64,000 bases of DNA from Mansonella perstans (lineage: Eukaryota > Nematoda > Chromadorea > Rhabditida > Onchocercidae), in contig JBAMDO010000017.1 in NCBI GenBank assembly GCA_037074765.1, positions 62,001 to 126,000 on the forward strand, in the 5' to 3' direction. A program made the translations under genes and the position numbers. The notes beneath the pieces are model-generated. The model was given only the letters and a program-made list of their open reading frames with translations. It was not told the origin of the DNA and did no database searches. Below, piece after piece: positions 12,861 to 27,149 of this stretch. The first letter of the stretch is position 1. Each line of letters starts with the position of its first letter.

Positions 12861-15800
12861 ATTCTGATTTGTTATTTTTAATGCTTTTGAGTTTCAAATT
12901 TATCGTTGTTATTTCTTAATCAGTTTATAGCCTTTCGGTTTGTGTATATTTCAAAGAAATCATTGAAGTTAGTCGATGACTCTAAAATTTTATTTTCTTA
13001 AGCACAGAACACTTCTGTTGAATAATGAGCAAGTAAGACGAATGATATCCATTGATTTAAATTAGAATGCGGGTAATTTCTGATCTCATATCGGAAATTA
13101 TCCATAGTATTCGTACAAATAAATTATAATTGCAATATATAGTTTTTCAGTTAAATTCTTTTTCCTAATCGGCTCTGTGATCCGTACGATTATCTTAAGA
13201 TTAGTTATTACATTAATTTAGTGTTTTTACTATCCAATTTGTACTAAATCAGGACTTTTCCAATCCAGTTTTATTGCATTGGCCCTTCTATTACAACTTT
13301 TAAAAACCTTTTCCTTTGTGCATCTGTCGAAAATTTGTATATTTAATGAATTGATTGTTACACCTACCGCTGCTTTTGCGATGCTTCATACTGATAAAAA
13401 ATGATTTCAAGGTTGTATGAGGTTTAATGTATTGTTTGTAAAATAATCTATCGGTATGATTTGTTGTTTTGTTCCCGGTCTGATTGTTTTTTTGTAAACA
13501 ATTGTTCAAATGAAATTTTGCTAAATTCTGTTGACTTAATGTGAAATAATGATGTCTTTTCAAAACAGTGATTGATTAGCTACATTCAGGGAATTCTTCC
13601 TAAATATCGGTTGTAAATAGAGAATTGTTTTTGAAAAAAAAAAAAAGCAGTAATTATTACAGCAGACTGAATAGAATCAAAAGGGAGGATTGTTTTTGGT
13701 TTTTTTTTGTCTGCATCTAGAGACTGGGATGTTTGTCTTGGTATATGGTAAAAAGTTATTTCAGACAGAATTTTGAGATTTTCGAGATTTCCAGTCCAGT
13801 GAGATTTGACGATCATTAGATCTTTATAAGTTATTAATGTATTATTATGTAAATGACATGATTGAATGTCATTTAGTAAAGCTAATTAAAATTTTAACAA
13901 TTAATCGATCTTTTAGTTCCTCTTTGTTTTCGTTGTTTTTTTTTTTTTTTTTTTCAATGATATAGCTTTCAAACCGTAACATATAGTTTTTCAAATTATA
14001 AAAAGTTTCATTGGATCTTTGCTATTAACTTCTTTTAGTAGATACTTTAATTGATTTATTTTTCACGTAGCTGAATGCCCAGGGTAAGATTACTGAGAGC
14101 AAGCATAGAAGAATCGATCCCATATATATTTTTTTCAATCTGAATAAATGAACTTTTTTAAATGATCACTTTTTGACTCTACGTGCAAGATATCTTTAAT
14201 TAATTAATTCGACCTTTCGAGTAACTTTTTTAAAAGAGAACCATAAATCGGAAATGCTGATTTAATTGGCAATTAACTGTTGCAGCTGTTTCTTGCTATT
14301 TTAATAGTTAGCTTTACATAAAACCCGATTTAATACCCGCGGTATCATGGAATAACCAACTGAAGTAAATGTGCGATATTTCGCTTTTACTAAATTTTGA
14401 ACAAATTAATACTTCTTAATTTTCCTTTCTTATTTTGAGCTCAGTATACAATTAGTTCGATGTGTTTGCGACGTGGAAGAAATGAAAAAAATTTTATTGA
14501 TTGAGGAAAAAGCATTTGTAAAGTTAGCAACAACGATCTTTTTAAAAGCACATTATTTCTCAGAAATTCCGAAGCTTTTTTTTTTTTTTTCTCAAATAAA
14601 ATCTCTCGAATTGATAACATCGGCCAGATCTTATCAATTAATTCACATATTTCCGGGTATCAATGCAGTTAATTCCTCGAAATTTGTTGTCATTAACGGA
14701 AGATTTAATTCCACTGGAAGCTATCTGGTCAACTTCTGAATTTTGAAGAAAAATTGGATTACTGAATTGAAACTGGCGTTATTCACTTTTTTATTTGTTT
14801 CCTTCGAAATTTCATTTTCATTGATATTTAATAATTCTATTTTAATGTTTAAGAACAGCCGCATAGTATCAATTTACATGTTTTTGGTGTTTTCCGTTCC
14901 TTCTTTTTTTCAAATTCATAGTTTAATCACAAGAAGGGGTTTTGTTTTTTTAAATTTGTTGACAGCTGCTTTTAAATCAATTGAAATTGCTGCAGTCAAC
15001 ATTTCGGGATATGTAATGGAGTAACTAACACATGGATACATAGATATCGGGGACATTCAGTGAAGTAATCTGATTTGATCAAATAATAGGTTAACAAAAA
15101 TGATTTTAATTAAAAAAAAAACTTAATTTCATTGACGATAGCAATTCCAACAAATACATCATTGTTTTACACTAAATTTATCAACTTACCTGAAAAAGAG
15201 TAAAAGGGAAAAATTCAAAGTTGCATGCATTATTCAATAAATGGACCTGAAATGATGTAATGATGATAATAACTCTGTTCGTAATCTCAAATTCAAATTC
15301 ATTGTATATCATCATCATTGGCTTACATTTAATAATTTTATGGTGCTATTAAAAATTAAACTTTTTTATGCAAAAAAAAAAGACACGTATTGGCGACGGG
15401 CATTTTGCTAAAATTGGTGCAATACTAAAATTGTTGAATGGTTTTTCAGGAAAAAAAATCAAATAATGTTTAAATTTAATGAAAAATTTAAATTTAATGA
15501 AATAATAAGATAGCACACAAATACATGAAAATAAAATTTTTCATCAATGAAAAAACGTCGAAAGTGTTTTCAAATTGTGCTTTAAATTCATTATTGAAAC
15601 GAGCGAGTTGATGCACCTAAATAGCTTCTTCCATTTCGATTTCATTATTACGATTTGTCTAGAATGTTCGATGGGTGACAGACACGGTCACTCTTAAAAT
15701 TTATTTTATACTTATTTCATCAATACAAAATGCACTCCGAGAATCCATCAGTTTAAATTGTGTGTAATTAGTTAATTAGTTAAAGTAAATTAATTAGTGT

Positions 15801-18800
15801 AATTAATTGTAATTAATTGATTGAACAGTAATTAATAAAAATAAACAGTTTTTCTTTTGTTTCTTTCATCTTTCTGATCATCATCATTTGCTACTCTCAT
15901 TATGTTTGGAAGATTTTTTTTTTTTTATTTTATTTGACTAATATTTCAAATCAAATTTTAACACAATTTTTCTTTTTGTTTCAATTCATTTCCAAAACTA
16001 TTATATTCTTATTAGATTCTTGCATCTTTGTTGTTTTATTTACAAAATTAACATTTTTGTTTCTCAACAAAAATTCTTTTTTGCCAGCTGATGAATAATG
16101 ATAATGATAAATGCTGGTTAATTTTTTCCGCGAATTCGAGAATTATGTACCCTCAGTGTCAATCAATTATCTTTTTTGATGTTGGTTAATTTCTTCTGGG
16201 AATTCGAGAATTATGTACCCTCAGTGTCAATCGATTATCTCTTTGACTTTTTACTGAAATTTTATCTCCGTAAGAAATGGAAAGGAATCTCGTCCAATTT
16301 ATCAATACTTGAGCTATTTTTTTCAAAATATTTGAAATCATCGGCTGTGAAACAATTGTATTTTCAATGAAAAGCATGATGATATAAGCTTTTGTAAAAA
16401 AAAACATTTCATTTCTTGTCTTTGTCCTGATGCCAATTTGGAATGGATCGTTTTGAATTGACCTCTCGGAGGTCATTAAATGGAATGGTTGTTTAGAAGT
16501 TGACATACATTGAATAACCCATTGAAATATTACAGGGAAGAGAAGCTCTCCGTTCTAAAATAACTCCAATAACAACATCCCTTATCTCTTCATTTTCTCG
16601 TTGACCATTAAATCTATCTGTTCTTCTGTCTTTTTCTCATTAGATTTAAATTGAAAGCTATTCATTGCATATGGAATTAATTCATGTCACACTCACAAAC
16701 AAGCTCTCTCTCTCTCTCTCTCTTTCTCTTTTGAAATAATTTTCCAAAAAATGCTCATCTAATATTTAAAAAATTTTCAGTATAGCACTATCAGAATAGC
16801 AAAATTTGCTAGAAGGCAATTTCAGAATATTCTATTCTATTATAGCTTGTTGTTATAAAAATTCATTTAATTAACTTAAACTTTTTCAATTTTATCCAAT
16901 TCTTATTATTGAAAATGCAAAAATAATATCATGTTGAAAAATAATATAATTCAATAAGAAATATTTTTAAACATATCGATAAATGTTTTTTTTTTTTTTT
17001 TTCAATAATACTTAGACATGCTTATTGCATACATTTCTCAGAAAATGCCATTTAGTAGTTGTTCAAAAAAAGAATTGAAATTACGGTAAACACATTAACA
17101 GGAGATTTTTTAAAACTTTATCGTCCTCTTTCTAAATGTAAAGTACACACATCTTCTAAAATCTCCTTTCAATTTAAATCTAAAATTTAGTTCTTAATTT
17201 ACCATTCTGTCTGCTATCGATCACTGCTGGCCTTTCTCGTCGTTTTTTTCCCATTCCTCTCTCATTTTCTTTTTTCACTAAGTTCATACGTACTTTATCG
17301 AATAGCAATTATGGATATATTAGAAGTTGAAAAATAAATTCTGTCCATATTTTTTTCAATTTTTTTGATAGAATAGAAAAAAACAAAAGCGATCAAACTT
17401 CAAGTTAAAAATTAATTTGTAGAAATAAGACAAAGAGATGTTAGAAATTATTTATTTGTTAAACAATTCCTTTCAATTCGTTCATTTTTTAATCTATTTG
17501 AATTGAAAAATATTACAGGTCATCGTCTGCTGGTCTAATCTTTTCAATCCTTTATCTATCCCTCTTCATTTTCTCAAACCAATTAAAAGTTGCATTTTTT
17601 TTTTGCGAAAGAAAGAACTGTAATTATTATCTACCATGTCCCTCTAAATCTCTTTTCCACAATCCGTTTTGAGATAAGTGCTGCATCTCCAATTTTAACT
17701 TTCTATGAAAGATGAAGTTACTACTTATTCTATTTCATTTGAAATCAAGAAATAAGACATACCACATTACTGGAGGTTGCGTCCCAATAAAACTTTTTAT
17801 TTCAATTGATAATATCAACGACAGGAAACTGTAATTATCAAAAACCTGTTTGTTTATCAGTTTTTTCCGCCATTAACGCAGGAATAATTTATTGGGAATT
17901 CAATTAATGTCAGTTAATAATTACTGATTTATAAGTTAGTCTGAATAAACTTCGAAATGATTTCTTCTTTTGCTAGAAGTCCTAAATTGCAGCGCAGTTT
18001 ATGAAGTCCAAGTACTTATTAAGTTTGCTTTCAAAAGCTATCTTCTGCAGTTTATCTTTAGCTATTTTTTTAGCTTAAAATTCGTCAAAATCATTTTCGT
18101 CAAGCTCTTGACATATACAAGAAATATAGTACTAATCTTAATTATTATAGGTCCCTGAACGTTTTCAACTCAATTTCCAAGCAGTAAGTTTTAAAGTTAT
18201 GCAAAACGATATATTCTTGGTAAAAAGTACTGATTTTGATTTATCAATACTGGAAAATGAATTGGAAGTTGCAGGACAACTAACTCATTCAAAAATAAAC
18301 CGCGAATAAGAGAATAACTTTTTCCTGGAATATTTTCAACCTTTGACCTTCTGTATTCATTAAATTTTTGTAAAATTCGTCCCTTCCAAAAAATCTCTGC
18401 ATGCTATTTTTTTAACAGAAACAGTGTTTAATTACATTGATTGTAAATCTCTTGAAGGGTCAGAGTGTTGAAAATACTCTAACTATAATTGCCCATTACT
18501 ACGTAGACTACGTAGACCAGATAAATCGGTAAATAATGGACAGATCAGAAAATCTCACATTATCTTTAAAATTTCTTGCGCATCTCTGCAGTCCTCTTCA
18601 GTTTTGTTGTGATGTCTAGCAGCACAGTTTCAATATTACCCAGAAAGCAACTCTTCGCCGACATATGATATCATTGCACTCGATACTTCCACCTATTTCA
18701 GCGACTGATGTCAGTGAAAAGTTATTATTCAACATAGTTTTAGTCACAGTTCCTTTCAGTTTAGTTTGCTGTTTTGCTTTTTTCGATTATTCTTAATTAA

Positions 18801-20040
18801 ATAAACGTAAATTCAGCAATAAATTGCTTGTTAATCTAATTACGAATGTGGTAGAAGTTAGTGTCGAATAAATCAACCTCGAATAAATGACGAATAAATT
18901 TAAAATGTTGAATAAATTTATTTTTTCTTTTCCTGATTAATTTAACACTCATATTCTGTGTTCTCTGAAATTGAATGAATCATCGTACATTGTCATCGCT
19001 TTACCAAGATATTAATTTAATCATCTGTTTTTTTCATTTCTATTACAATATTACCAATCATACTTCTGTGATTCATGAAAGTTTCTTTAAGAGACTCGTC
19101 ATTATTATTTCATTTGTCATTGCTATTAAAAATGAAAATTAAGTGAGAGTTACTTAAAATTTCTAAAGTTCTTTAGAACCATGCTCAAAGAAGTTCTCTG
19201 TCACCATCTTTTTCCATAAATTAATTTAATATTTTCATTATTAATCAGTTCAAATTCATTATTTCCATGAAAAGCAATCTTTTATGTCGCACAAGTGAAA
19301 GTTGGTTCATTATTGATCAGCAGACAAAATGGCAGTTGATAAACACTAAAGTGACGAATGACCTATAACTTTGGAGTCAATCGAATTCCTCTCTCTCGGT
19401 TAATTTTAAAGCAGCGTAATTGGTCATATCTGTTCATTTGGGATCGTCGACAATTTTAAAGTTTTAATTGCAAGAAAAAAAGTTCGTTTTTGGAGCATTC
19501 AAAAAATACATATATAAATTGGACAAAACGCTTTATCACTTCCAGAATAGTTGATTCCGAGATAATCTCCAGGATAGTTGACCCCTTTTGACTATGACCT
19601 TCATAGCGTTTCTGACGTTTCAATCGTCATATCTACATTTTTCTTTTTCATTATTTATTCAAATTATCCGTTTAATCCATTACGAGAAATTTTCAATAGT
19701 GCATTTGTTGAAGCATATTCATTAATTCGTGAATTATGGATTGTCAGTAATTTTGAACAGTGTCATTTCTATTTCTGATTAATAGGAAATCTAAATTGGA
19801 GCAATTTCCACATTTCATTCTACACACGATTCTTCCATTCCAAAATCCTCCCGTCCCTCCTTCATGAAATTCTATGGTTGATTTATAAAGTCGGTGTACA
19901 AAATTCCATGTTTCAATAAATAAAAATTTATGCTTCAATTTGATAAATTTCAAGGAAATTTTAAATAATTATTTTGCAGATTAATTTCTTTTATTTGGAA
20001 GTTCGGTCTTAAGAATAAAACTATAACTCCGAAAGCGCCA
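12861..20040. other. Long AT-rich interval with no clear gene
   Basis: About 7.2 kb of low-complexity sequence with long T and A runs and a CT microsatellite near 16705-16725. It has a 68-bp tandem duplication at 16111-16246. Two stretches stay open without a recognised product: 14473-15024 (one internal stop) and 18151-18309 (see findings). It may be intergenic or upstream of the gene at 20041. Confidence 0.4.
16111..16246 (+). repeat. 68-bp tandem duplication, two copies
   Basis: Copies start at 16111 and 16179. They share the core GAATTCGAGAATTATGTACC and the following CTCAGTGTCAAT, with scattered mismatches. Non-coding. Confidence 0.85.
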
Positions 20041-23000
20041 ATGATAATGACTTTGTACAATAATTACAATGCTAATGGTGGAGTGGCTGATAACAACAAT
20101 GGTAGCAACAACAACAATGACAGTATCGAATATACTACAATTGCAGAAATGGCTAATTCGGCACTGCCATCATGTTCCAGTATAAATGTTATGGCTGAAG
20201 GTAGTTTGAGATGGAAAACGAATGTAATACCTGGTGATACTACTTCTTCAGCTGTTGCTTTACCCAAAAGGGACTTCCATTTCAAGGTATAATCTTTTCA
20301 TCATTTATGCAGTACTGGGCGACATTTCGCAAAAAATTTTATCAGCAAAACTTAACGCGTAAATCGGGTAGAATCAATAATAAAGCCTGTTAAAAATGAA
20401 CGGTTTTGAAAACAAAAAAAAAAATCGGAGAAATGAAAAAGGCCTCGAAGAAAGTAAATTTCTGGTTCATCTGAACAGTTTCAGTTCTTCCACTTTTCTG
20501 CAAATTCATCATTGTCTAAAACAGAATGGGCATAATCATATCAAGACATTTCTGAGAGATGCGGCATGTGTAATATTTATTGATATTTATTTATTTATCT
20601 ATTTATAGGACAAAAGATTTTATTTACATAATTTTGCCAAATAATTTGTGATACAGTAAGAGTGCCTTTGTATAAATTGGCTAAATTGGTACAACTTTTT
20701 CTCGGACTTACAAAAAAATATTAGAAGTTGAGTGCTATAGTAGAAGTTAGAAAATATTAAAAGTTAACAGAATTAGTGGAAGAATTCGTTATTTAGACTA
20801 GAAAACTTGTAGGATTGTTTATTCAAATGTCTGTTTCACTTCTGACGAATTCCGTGATAAGTTTGGTGACACATTCATTATCATTGATGCTCAATACTCT
20901 ACTTTAATATAACGATTTCGATCCTTTTCTAAATCATCAATTGTCTTCATAATTGTTGCAAAAAATAGCAAAAGCTATATGGATCCTTGAGTTTTTAAAT
21001 AATTGTCGTTTAGGACCTACTAAGAATCCTACATTCAAAATTTTCAGTAGGCAAATTTTACTTCTGTCTCTCTGAAATCGCAATGATTTACCCGAAATAA
21101 AAATCGAAATATTCATCGGCATACTGTACTCATAAGAACGCTTATAATTTTCATAAACAAAAATTTAATTTTTAATGACTAACATTTGCTTTAATTAATG
21201 CCTAATATTTACTTTAATTTTTTTTTCGAACATTTTTCTAATTTTTCACAGTTTTTTAGTCCTATGTATTTTAAATCTAACCATCAAGCAAATATTATAC
21301 AAAGGACGAAATTCGATATCAAAATTAATTCCAACTAATAAATCACAAATGAAATCAAACATTTCGCTTAAGAATTTTGCTACATTATATCTGTATATTG
21401 TTTAATCGATAACAGGAAATCTTTTGAAAACTTTTAAAAAGTCCTCAGAATTCCAGAAAAGAAACCATTATATTAAATGGATTAAAGAACCAATAGAAAA
21501 GTAATTTATTTAGTAAAAAGAATTTTCGGTTTGTTTGACTGGCTGTATGCAGCGCAAAATATTCCAGTTTTTCAGTTTTATAGTAATCAAAAACTAAAAG
21601 CTTAAACTTTATGAAAATTTTTGGCTTTTATTTTTGTAAAGCTCTTAATGTTGGCATTTGACACAAGTCTGTCTGGTCATAGTGATACATACGTAAGTCG
21701 AGGACTAACTAATTTAGTCGAAATATGAAAATATGTTATTGTTCTATCGCTCATAAAATGAATGCTCATAAAGAAGTGACAAATCTTAGTAAAGTTATTT
21801 CACATTTCATAGCCACTGAATAATTTGAATGAGCGAAAACAACAATAATCTGTGACTATTTGTGCATCATATCAAAAATGGAATGTCAATGTTTGTTTAT
21901 TGGCCAACATATATAGTACTGGACAAATGACCAACACATATAGTACTGGACAAACCATAAACAATTCTTATTCTCTGTGTACTTAGCAAACTGATCATTT
22001 GGCTAAATGCTATTGAAATATTTGATGACTTCTATTCCAGTCCACTTGTGAACAGCGATTAGAAATGTCATTTCTGGGAAAAAGGAAAAACTGCTTTCAA
22101 AAGAAAAAAGAATATTCATTTTGTTAGTTAGGAAATTGTAATGAAAGGAAGCAATGAGAAGATTCTGTTGTGATGACAAATGATAACTGTATCATAGCAA
22201 TTACTGTACTTACATTGATAACAAGTTGTTTCTTGTGGATTGAATTATTCCGACAGTTTATTTTATAAATCAGAATTATTGTCAGATCATATATATAATC
22301 CCAAACACATTATTTTTGCTATTTCAGCGTATAGAAGTTGAAGAAGAGCCGAAATGGTTTGTTTGGCCGAAACGTAACAAAAAAAGTAAATCATCAAGAA
22401 ATGAGAAGACTGATGGAAAATTATTAAATTCATCCAGTAACAGGAATATCATTTCTCGTCCTGATGTTTTACTATCGAAAAGTTCTCCCGTGTCAGTTTC
22501 AGCAATGCCACAAAACATACCAGATTTGGCAAACGCTAACAACAATCTGCAGCAAAATTTTGTGGGACAGCATAATACAAGTATGGTTCAACCTGAAAGG
22601 GACAATGCGGTAAAAGTACAATCAGGTCAGTGTGTTTGGGATATCTCACTTTCTACAGATGAAGGCATAAATTAAAAGCTTCTATGTTCATATCTTGTCA
22701 CGTACGTATGCGTTTACAGATAGTTAATTCCAAACTAATACAATTCATTTTTTCTTTGCAACCTTCGCTTAGTTTCATAATACATTTATCTTGCAGCTTC
22801 AGAGCAATATCGGCGGTACGAGATGCATTATCATAGTATGGATGATGCAGCAACTGGTACAAAACTTATTAATATATCCAATTCAGAACAAAATTCCTAT
22901 ATTATGCGCTGCCGCCTTACAGCCAGAGTTGATAGTGAGCATCGTATTTCAGGATCTGGTCCAACTACTTCTCAAACATTTAAAATTTTATCAGTTTCAA

Positions 23001-23119
23001 AAAAAAGCTTGGAGAGCGGTGATGATGATGAATTAGATCTTTCAAACTCTGTCATTTCGAATTTTCAACAGTCACATTCCACCGATAGTATTTTCATGTC
23101 GACCAACAAGATCTGGTGA
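20041..23119 (+). CDS. Uncharacterised low-complexity protein
   Basis: Three exons keep phase: 20041-20286, 22328-22625 and 22797-23119 (TGA), giving 288 residues. The N-terminus is asparagine-rich (GSNNNNDS). The middle is basic (PKWFVWPKRNKKSKSS) and the rest is serine/asparagine-rich, with an acidic patch (GDDDELDLS). There is no signal peptide, membrane span or catalytic motif. I recognise no family; disorder and a nuclear or scaffold role would be guesses. The first ATG has no other in-frame ATG nearby, but extra 5' exons are possible because 7 kb upstream is empty. The end is also doubtful: a different frame stays open for about 180 nt past the TGA, see findings. Two further exon-like pieces (for example ending at the good donor after 23860) could belong to it. 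Confidence 0.5.
21906..21958 (+). repeat. Short tandem duplication
   Basis: Two near-copies of a unit with core ATATATAGTACTGGACAAA, inside the large first intron of the 20041 gene. Confidence 0.7.
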
Positions 23120-23191
23120 CATCATTAAGAACACTAATAAAAGACGCTATATTTTGGGAAGATCTTGTGCAGCCATTAAGGATTCAAGGTC

Positions 23192-23403
23192 ATTTCCGAA
23201 TTTCAGTCATGAAAATTTTTTGTCATTAGTTCATTGGCCAAGTTTACTGACTGATTATTGTGTCCTGCCATTTATTGATTGATTATATTGTTCTATGATT
23301 TCCGAATTTCAGTTATGAAAATTTTTTGTCATTAATTCATTGGCCAAGTTTACTGATTGATTATCCTGTCCTGCCATTTACTCATTGATTATCTCATCCT
23401 GTC
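23192..23403 (+). repeat. 106-bp tandem duplication, two copies
   Basis: Copies begin at 23192 and 23298 with the shared block ATTTCCGAATTTCAG. They also share CATTGGCCAAGTTTACTGA and TCCTGCCATTTA. A few substitutions separate them. Confidence 0.85.
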
Positions 23404-24134
23404 ATTCATTCAAGTTTTTATTTCATATCATATCAGGCGCTAAATATTTGGAATTTAATATTATTGCTCATATTTATGGTTACTTATCTATATTAGTTTA
23501 ATTTTAAATTATTCGTTTAACTGTATTCTAAGAAGTATTGTATAATTGAAACAACTGCAAGATATCATTTGTGCTTCAGTTATCATTTGTTTAATTCATA
23601 TCTGAATGAGTTATTTTATTAATGGGATTTTCGTATTAAAATAAAATTTTTAATGAAATATTTGCACCTGCATAATAATTGATCATTTATTTCCCATACC
23701 TATCCATATCATTCTTATATCCGGGTTTCTTTTTTGATAATCCCAAATATGTTTTATTTTTATCTCTTATTTTTGTTTTTCTGTTTTTGATTGTTGAGCA
23801 CCCTGTAATCGTCCTAAAAAGAAGTGCAGCACAGAAGTAATAAAAAGTGATAATCAAGGTATGACAAATGCACTGCTCCCTTCCTCTCCTTTTATTCGCT
23901 TCTTTCCTCTTTAAGTAAACCTCTTTTATCTTACTACTGTCAAACTTTTTATATTGTTATTTGGACAAACTTTTTGTCAAAATTAAATTTTGAATTATTT
24001 TTTGATGGAATAGTAGTAAACATGCTTGTTTTTTATGTTTTAAACTATGACACATACCAGCATCTATAAGCATCTGGAGGAATTGTGGAATTTACAAGCT
24101 TATGCGAATATTCCAATGAGACGTAATTAAAACA

Positions 24135-24188
24135 TTTAGAAATCCGTGAATATTTGAAGTGTTTAGAAATCCGTGAATATTTGAAGTG
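24135..24188 (+). repeat. 27-bp perfect tandem duplication
   Basis: The unit TTTAGAAATCCGTGAATATT plus TGAAGTG occurs twice back to back. Confidence 0.9.
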
Positions 24189-24421
24189 TAAACCGGACTC
24201 ACTTCAATCATGTTACAGAGAATAAAGTTACGTGATATCAAGTTCGTTGTTTTGCCCAGAGTATCGGTGATTTGATACATTCTTTTCCAATATCTCCCCA
24301 TGACGGTCAGTATCACTTCAAATAATAATGGATTTGGTACTTGTCAAAAATAAACGAAGTCGAAGCATTTGAAGTATTACAGATTAGACAAGCATAAGGG
24401 ATGGCAGGTTAAAATGCGAGG

Positions 24422-24496
24422 TTAAGGATTTTCGTAGTCATTATGCTCCTGCATAATATTAAGGATTTTTGTAGTCATTGTGCTTCTGTATAATAT
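24422..24496 (+). repeat. 37-bp tandem duplication
   Basis: Two diverged copies, both beginning TTAAGGATTTT and ending in a CATAATAT or TATAATAT variant. Confidence 0.8.
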
Positions 24497-26109
24497 TTTA
24501 GATTTCATTAAATATTTCTGATAGTTAATTCCTGATTCTCTTCTGATCACATTCCTCTTCACTTCTGTTTTCATTAATTCTACTGCTATAGTCTCGCGAA
24601 AAATAAAATAAATGGATTCATTTGGTCTTTCAGTGCATTTGTTAAAAGGCAGTTAATATTTATGACTTTCAATTATCGTAATATTTCATTATAATATTGC
24701 ATTACGTAATATTGCATTACACTTTAATCAAGCATATCCTTCAGGCCTTTATCACTTTGGCTTTTTCCATTTTTCACTTTTTGCAAATATCGATCAGAAG
24801 AGCTCATTTTTCGCAACGAAATTTCTATAATCAGCAGCAGATTTCATTAAATCTGTCAATGAACAGTTAATCTTCTTCGGCAGATATTAAAATGAAACAG
24901 ATTTGTTACCGACACTTCGAGAATGATAAATCTGTCCCAAAGTAATACTTTATAATTCATTCTTCATTTTTTTTTTTCGCTTATATCCAAAAAGCGCTTC
25001 AGCTTTAATATCAAATACTTTTTCAAACCTCTTTAACTTGAATAGATAATAAATGGTCAAAGAACAAGATTTATCTATTTCTTCATTCTATGACTGATCT
25101 ACTGGTTAATCAGATCAGGAGGACATTGGAAGGACATTCATGTACTCATGTATTTAGTAGAAATGTTTGAAAATAAGATCAAATTTTCTTCTAAATCTGT
25201 GCAATATTTCATTTGGTCTTTTAAAGTAGATATTGCTGTCTGAGCTGGAAAAGCGTTAAATCACTAAAGCAGTTAAGATCTTAAAAACTCTTTAATTCTA
25301 TGGATTCTATTTGATTAATGTCTTTTATTGTATATTTTAGTGTTTGAAATCATTTTAAAAAAGTCGCAGGAATATTAATGTTAAAAATGTTGCATATGAC
25401 GAATAAAATTACTTTGTTGCATAATATCTAAAAATTATCAAAAACTTATTAAAAGTCTTCCTGACACAAAGTAAAATTTGAAGAAAGAATTAAGACGGCT
25501 CAGGATAAAAACAATTTAAATTGTTAATATGAGATGATTTATTTCTATTGTCTGTATGAATGAAATGAACTACGAGCAGTCATATATCTGAATGAAGCAG
25601 CAAATAAAAGCGATGCAACAATTTTAACATATTAATAGGAAATATAATGGCAAAATGAACTTCTTCGATTTTGCAAATTCTTAGAATTTTCAGGACTGCA
25701 AATTTTATATTCTCAAAAACCTAATAAATCCTTGGAACAAAGTATAATTAAGACAAATAAAAGATGGTATGATAAATTTAACAATAATAAATTCAAGCAT
25801 AAAAAGAAACAAATTTCATGAACATGTTTTAATTAATGTTCAAAATAACATCAATTAAAAATATTCACTGATAAAAATTGAATAACTGTGCAAAAAAATC
25901 AGTTGCCAAAAATTTCAATGAATTACAAATCCCGAACAACAATTGAAATTAAAAGTAAAAAGAAATCACGAATTACTTTCGATGATATTTTCCCCTCTGG
26001 ATTCAGTTAATCAACAGCGTGCAATATTCTTGTCACTTTTGTGTTTAACATATGGTTTAAATATTTATTACAATCTATTGGTTTATTCAGATTCCTTCAA
26101 CTCCATGCT

Positions 26110-27118
26110 TTATAAATATTCGGATTTGCTATGATATTCCCGATAGCAGTTCTTGATACGGTCAAAAACATGCAGACAATCAATGTATTGCAATGTATTG
26201 CCCGGGTTGCCAAGATGTGTCGTACAAAATATCATGCAATGACCATTTCTGTATTCTGCGATGCCATTTTTTATGCAACAAGCGGAATGATCGGCCTACA
26301 ATATTTGATAGATGACAGAATGAACGCAAAATGAGACATACTTGAATTTTAAATTATTATTAAGAAACAAAACAGTTTGTTAATATGTTCATGTCCACCT
26401 GTAATATTTTGTTTAATATTTAAAAAGAAAAGAACATAATAGAGTACAAAGTTCTAGATTTAATAAATGCTTCTTTAATAAACTTTCGATTTGAATGATA
26501 AAACACAACACACCCTGGAAGTAGCGCAATTGAAAACTGCTTCGAGCTCATAAGAGGGACACTGATTTGAAATCACTGCAGTTATAAGCTGAAATAAAAT
26601 TTAATACGACAATTGAATCACTGCAACTATTCAATAAAGTTAGCTCATTTATAATATTACACTTCTCAACTGGATATTTTTTCTTACTAATGTGGAATTC
26701 TTATAGAATTTATTAAAAATCAGAAATGCTAACTCATAAAACAAATCATGCTGATTGAATGGTTAAGAAAAGCTGATTCCTGATGTTCAGAGAACGTTTC
26801 TATGATTTAAAATAGCTCTATCCTTTCCTTAATTTCATTTGATTCTTCAATCAACACTTCAATTTACAGGAAAGTTAATCGTCATGAAATTTATAATAAA
26901 AGATTATGATAACACATAATCAATTACAATAGATGAAGGAACTTACCGATCGTTCTGTGAGCGCATCATAGTTACATAAAAAATGGCAAGATGGTGAAAG
27001 GTTTTGTTTTTTGCAACAAAGAGAAATTTTTCGATTTGGTGACAAAGGTGATTTCTTTGGGACTAATGCCAGTCCTTGTTGCATATCAATACCTTCAATG
27101 ATTTTGCCCAATTTTTAG

Positions 27119-27149
<31 letters not shown>

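Larger units (their letters stand above)
23120..26109. other. AT-rich intergenic region with short duplications
   Basis: No supported gene. It contains three independent short tandem duplications (listed separately). A possible small exon near 23832-23860 ends at a consensus GTATGA donor. Confidence 0.4.

Noticed and set aside
26131..26334. Plus-strand frame with cysteines, including CHFLCNKRND, resembling part of the DB exon
   Set aside because: It is antisense to the true last DB exon (26295-26110); the short resemblance to CHFLCNYD is coincidental.
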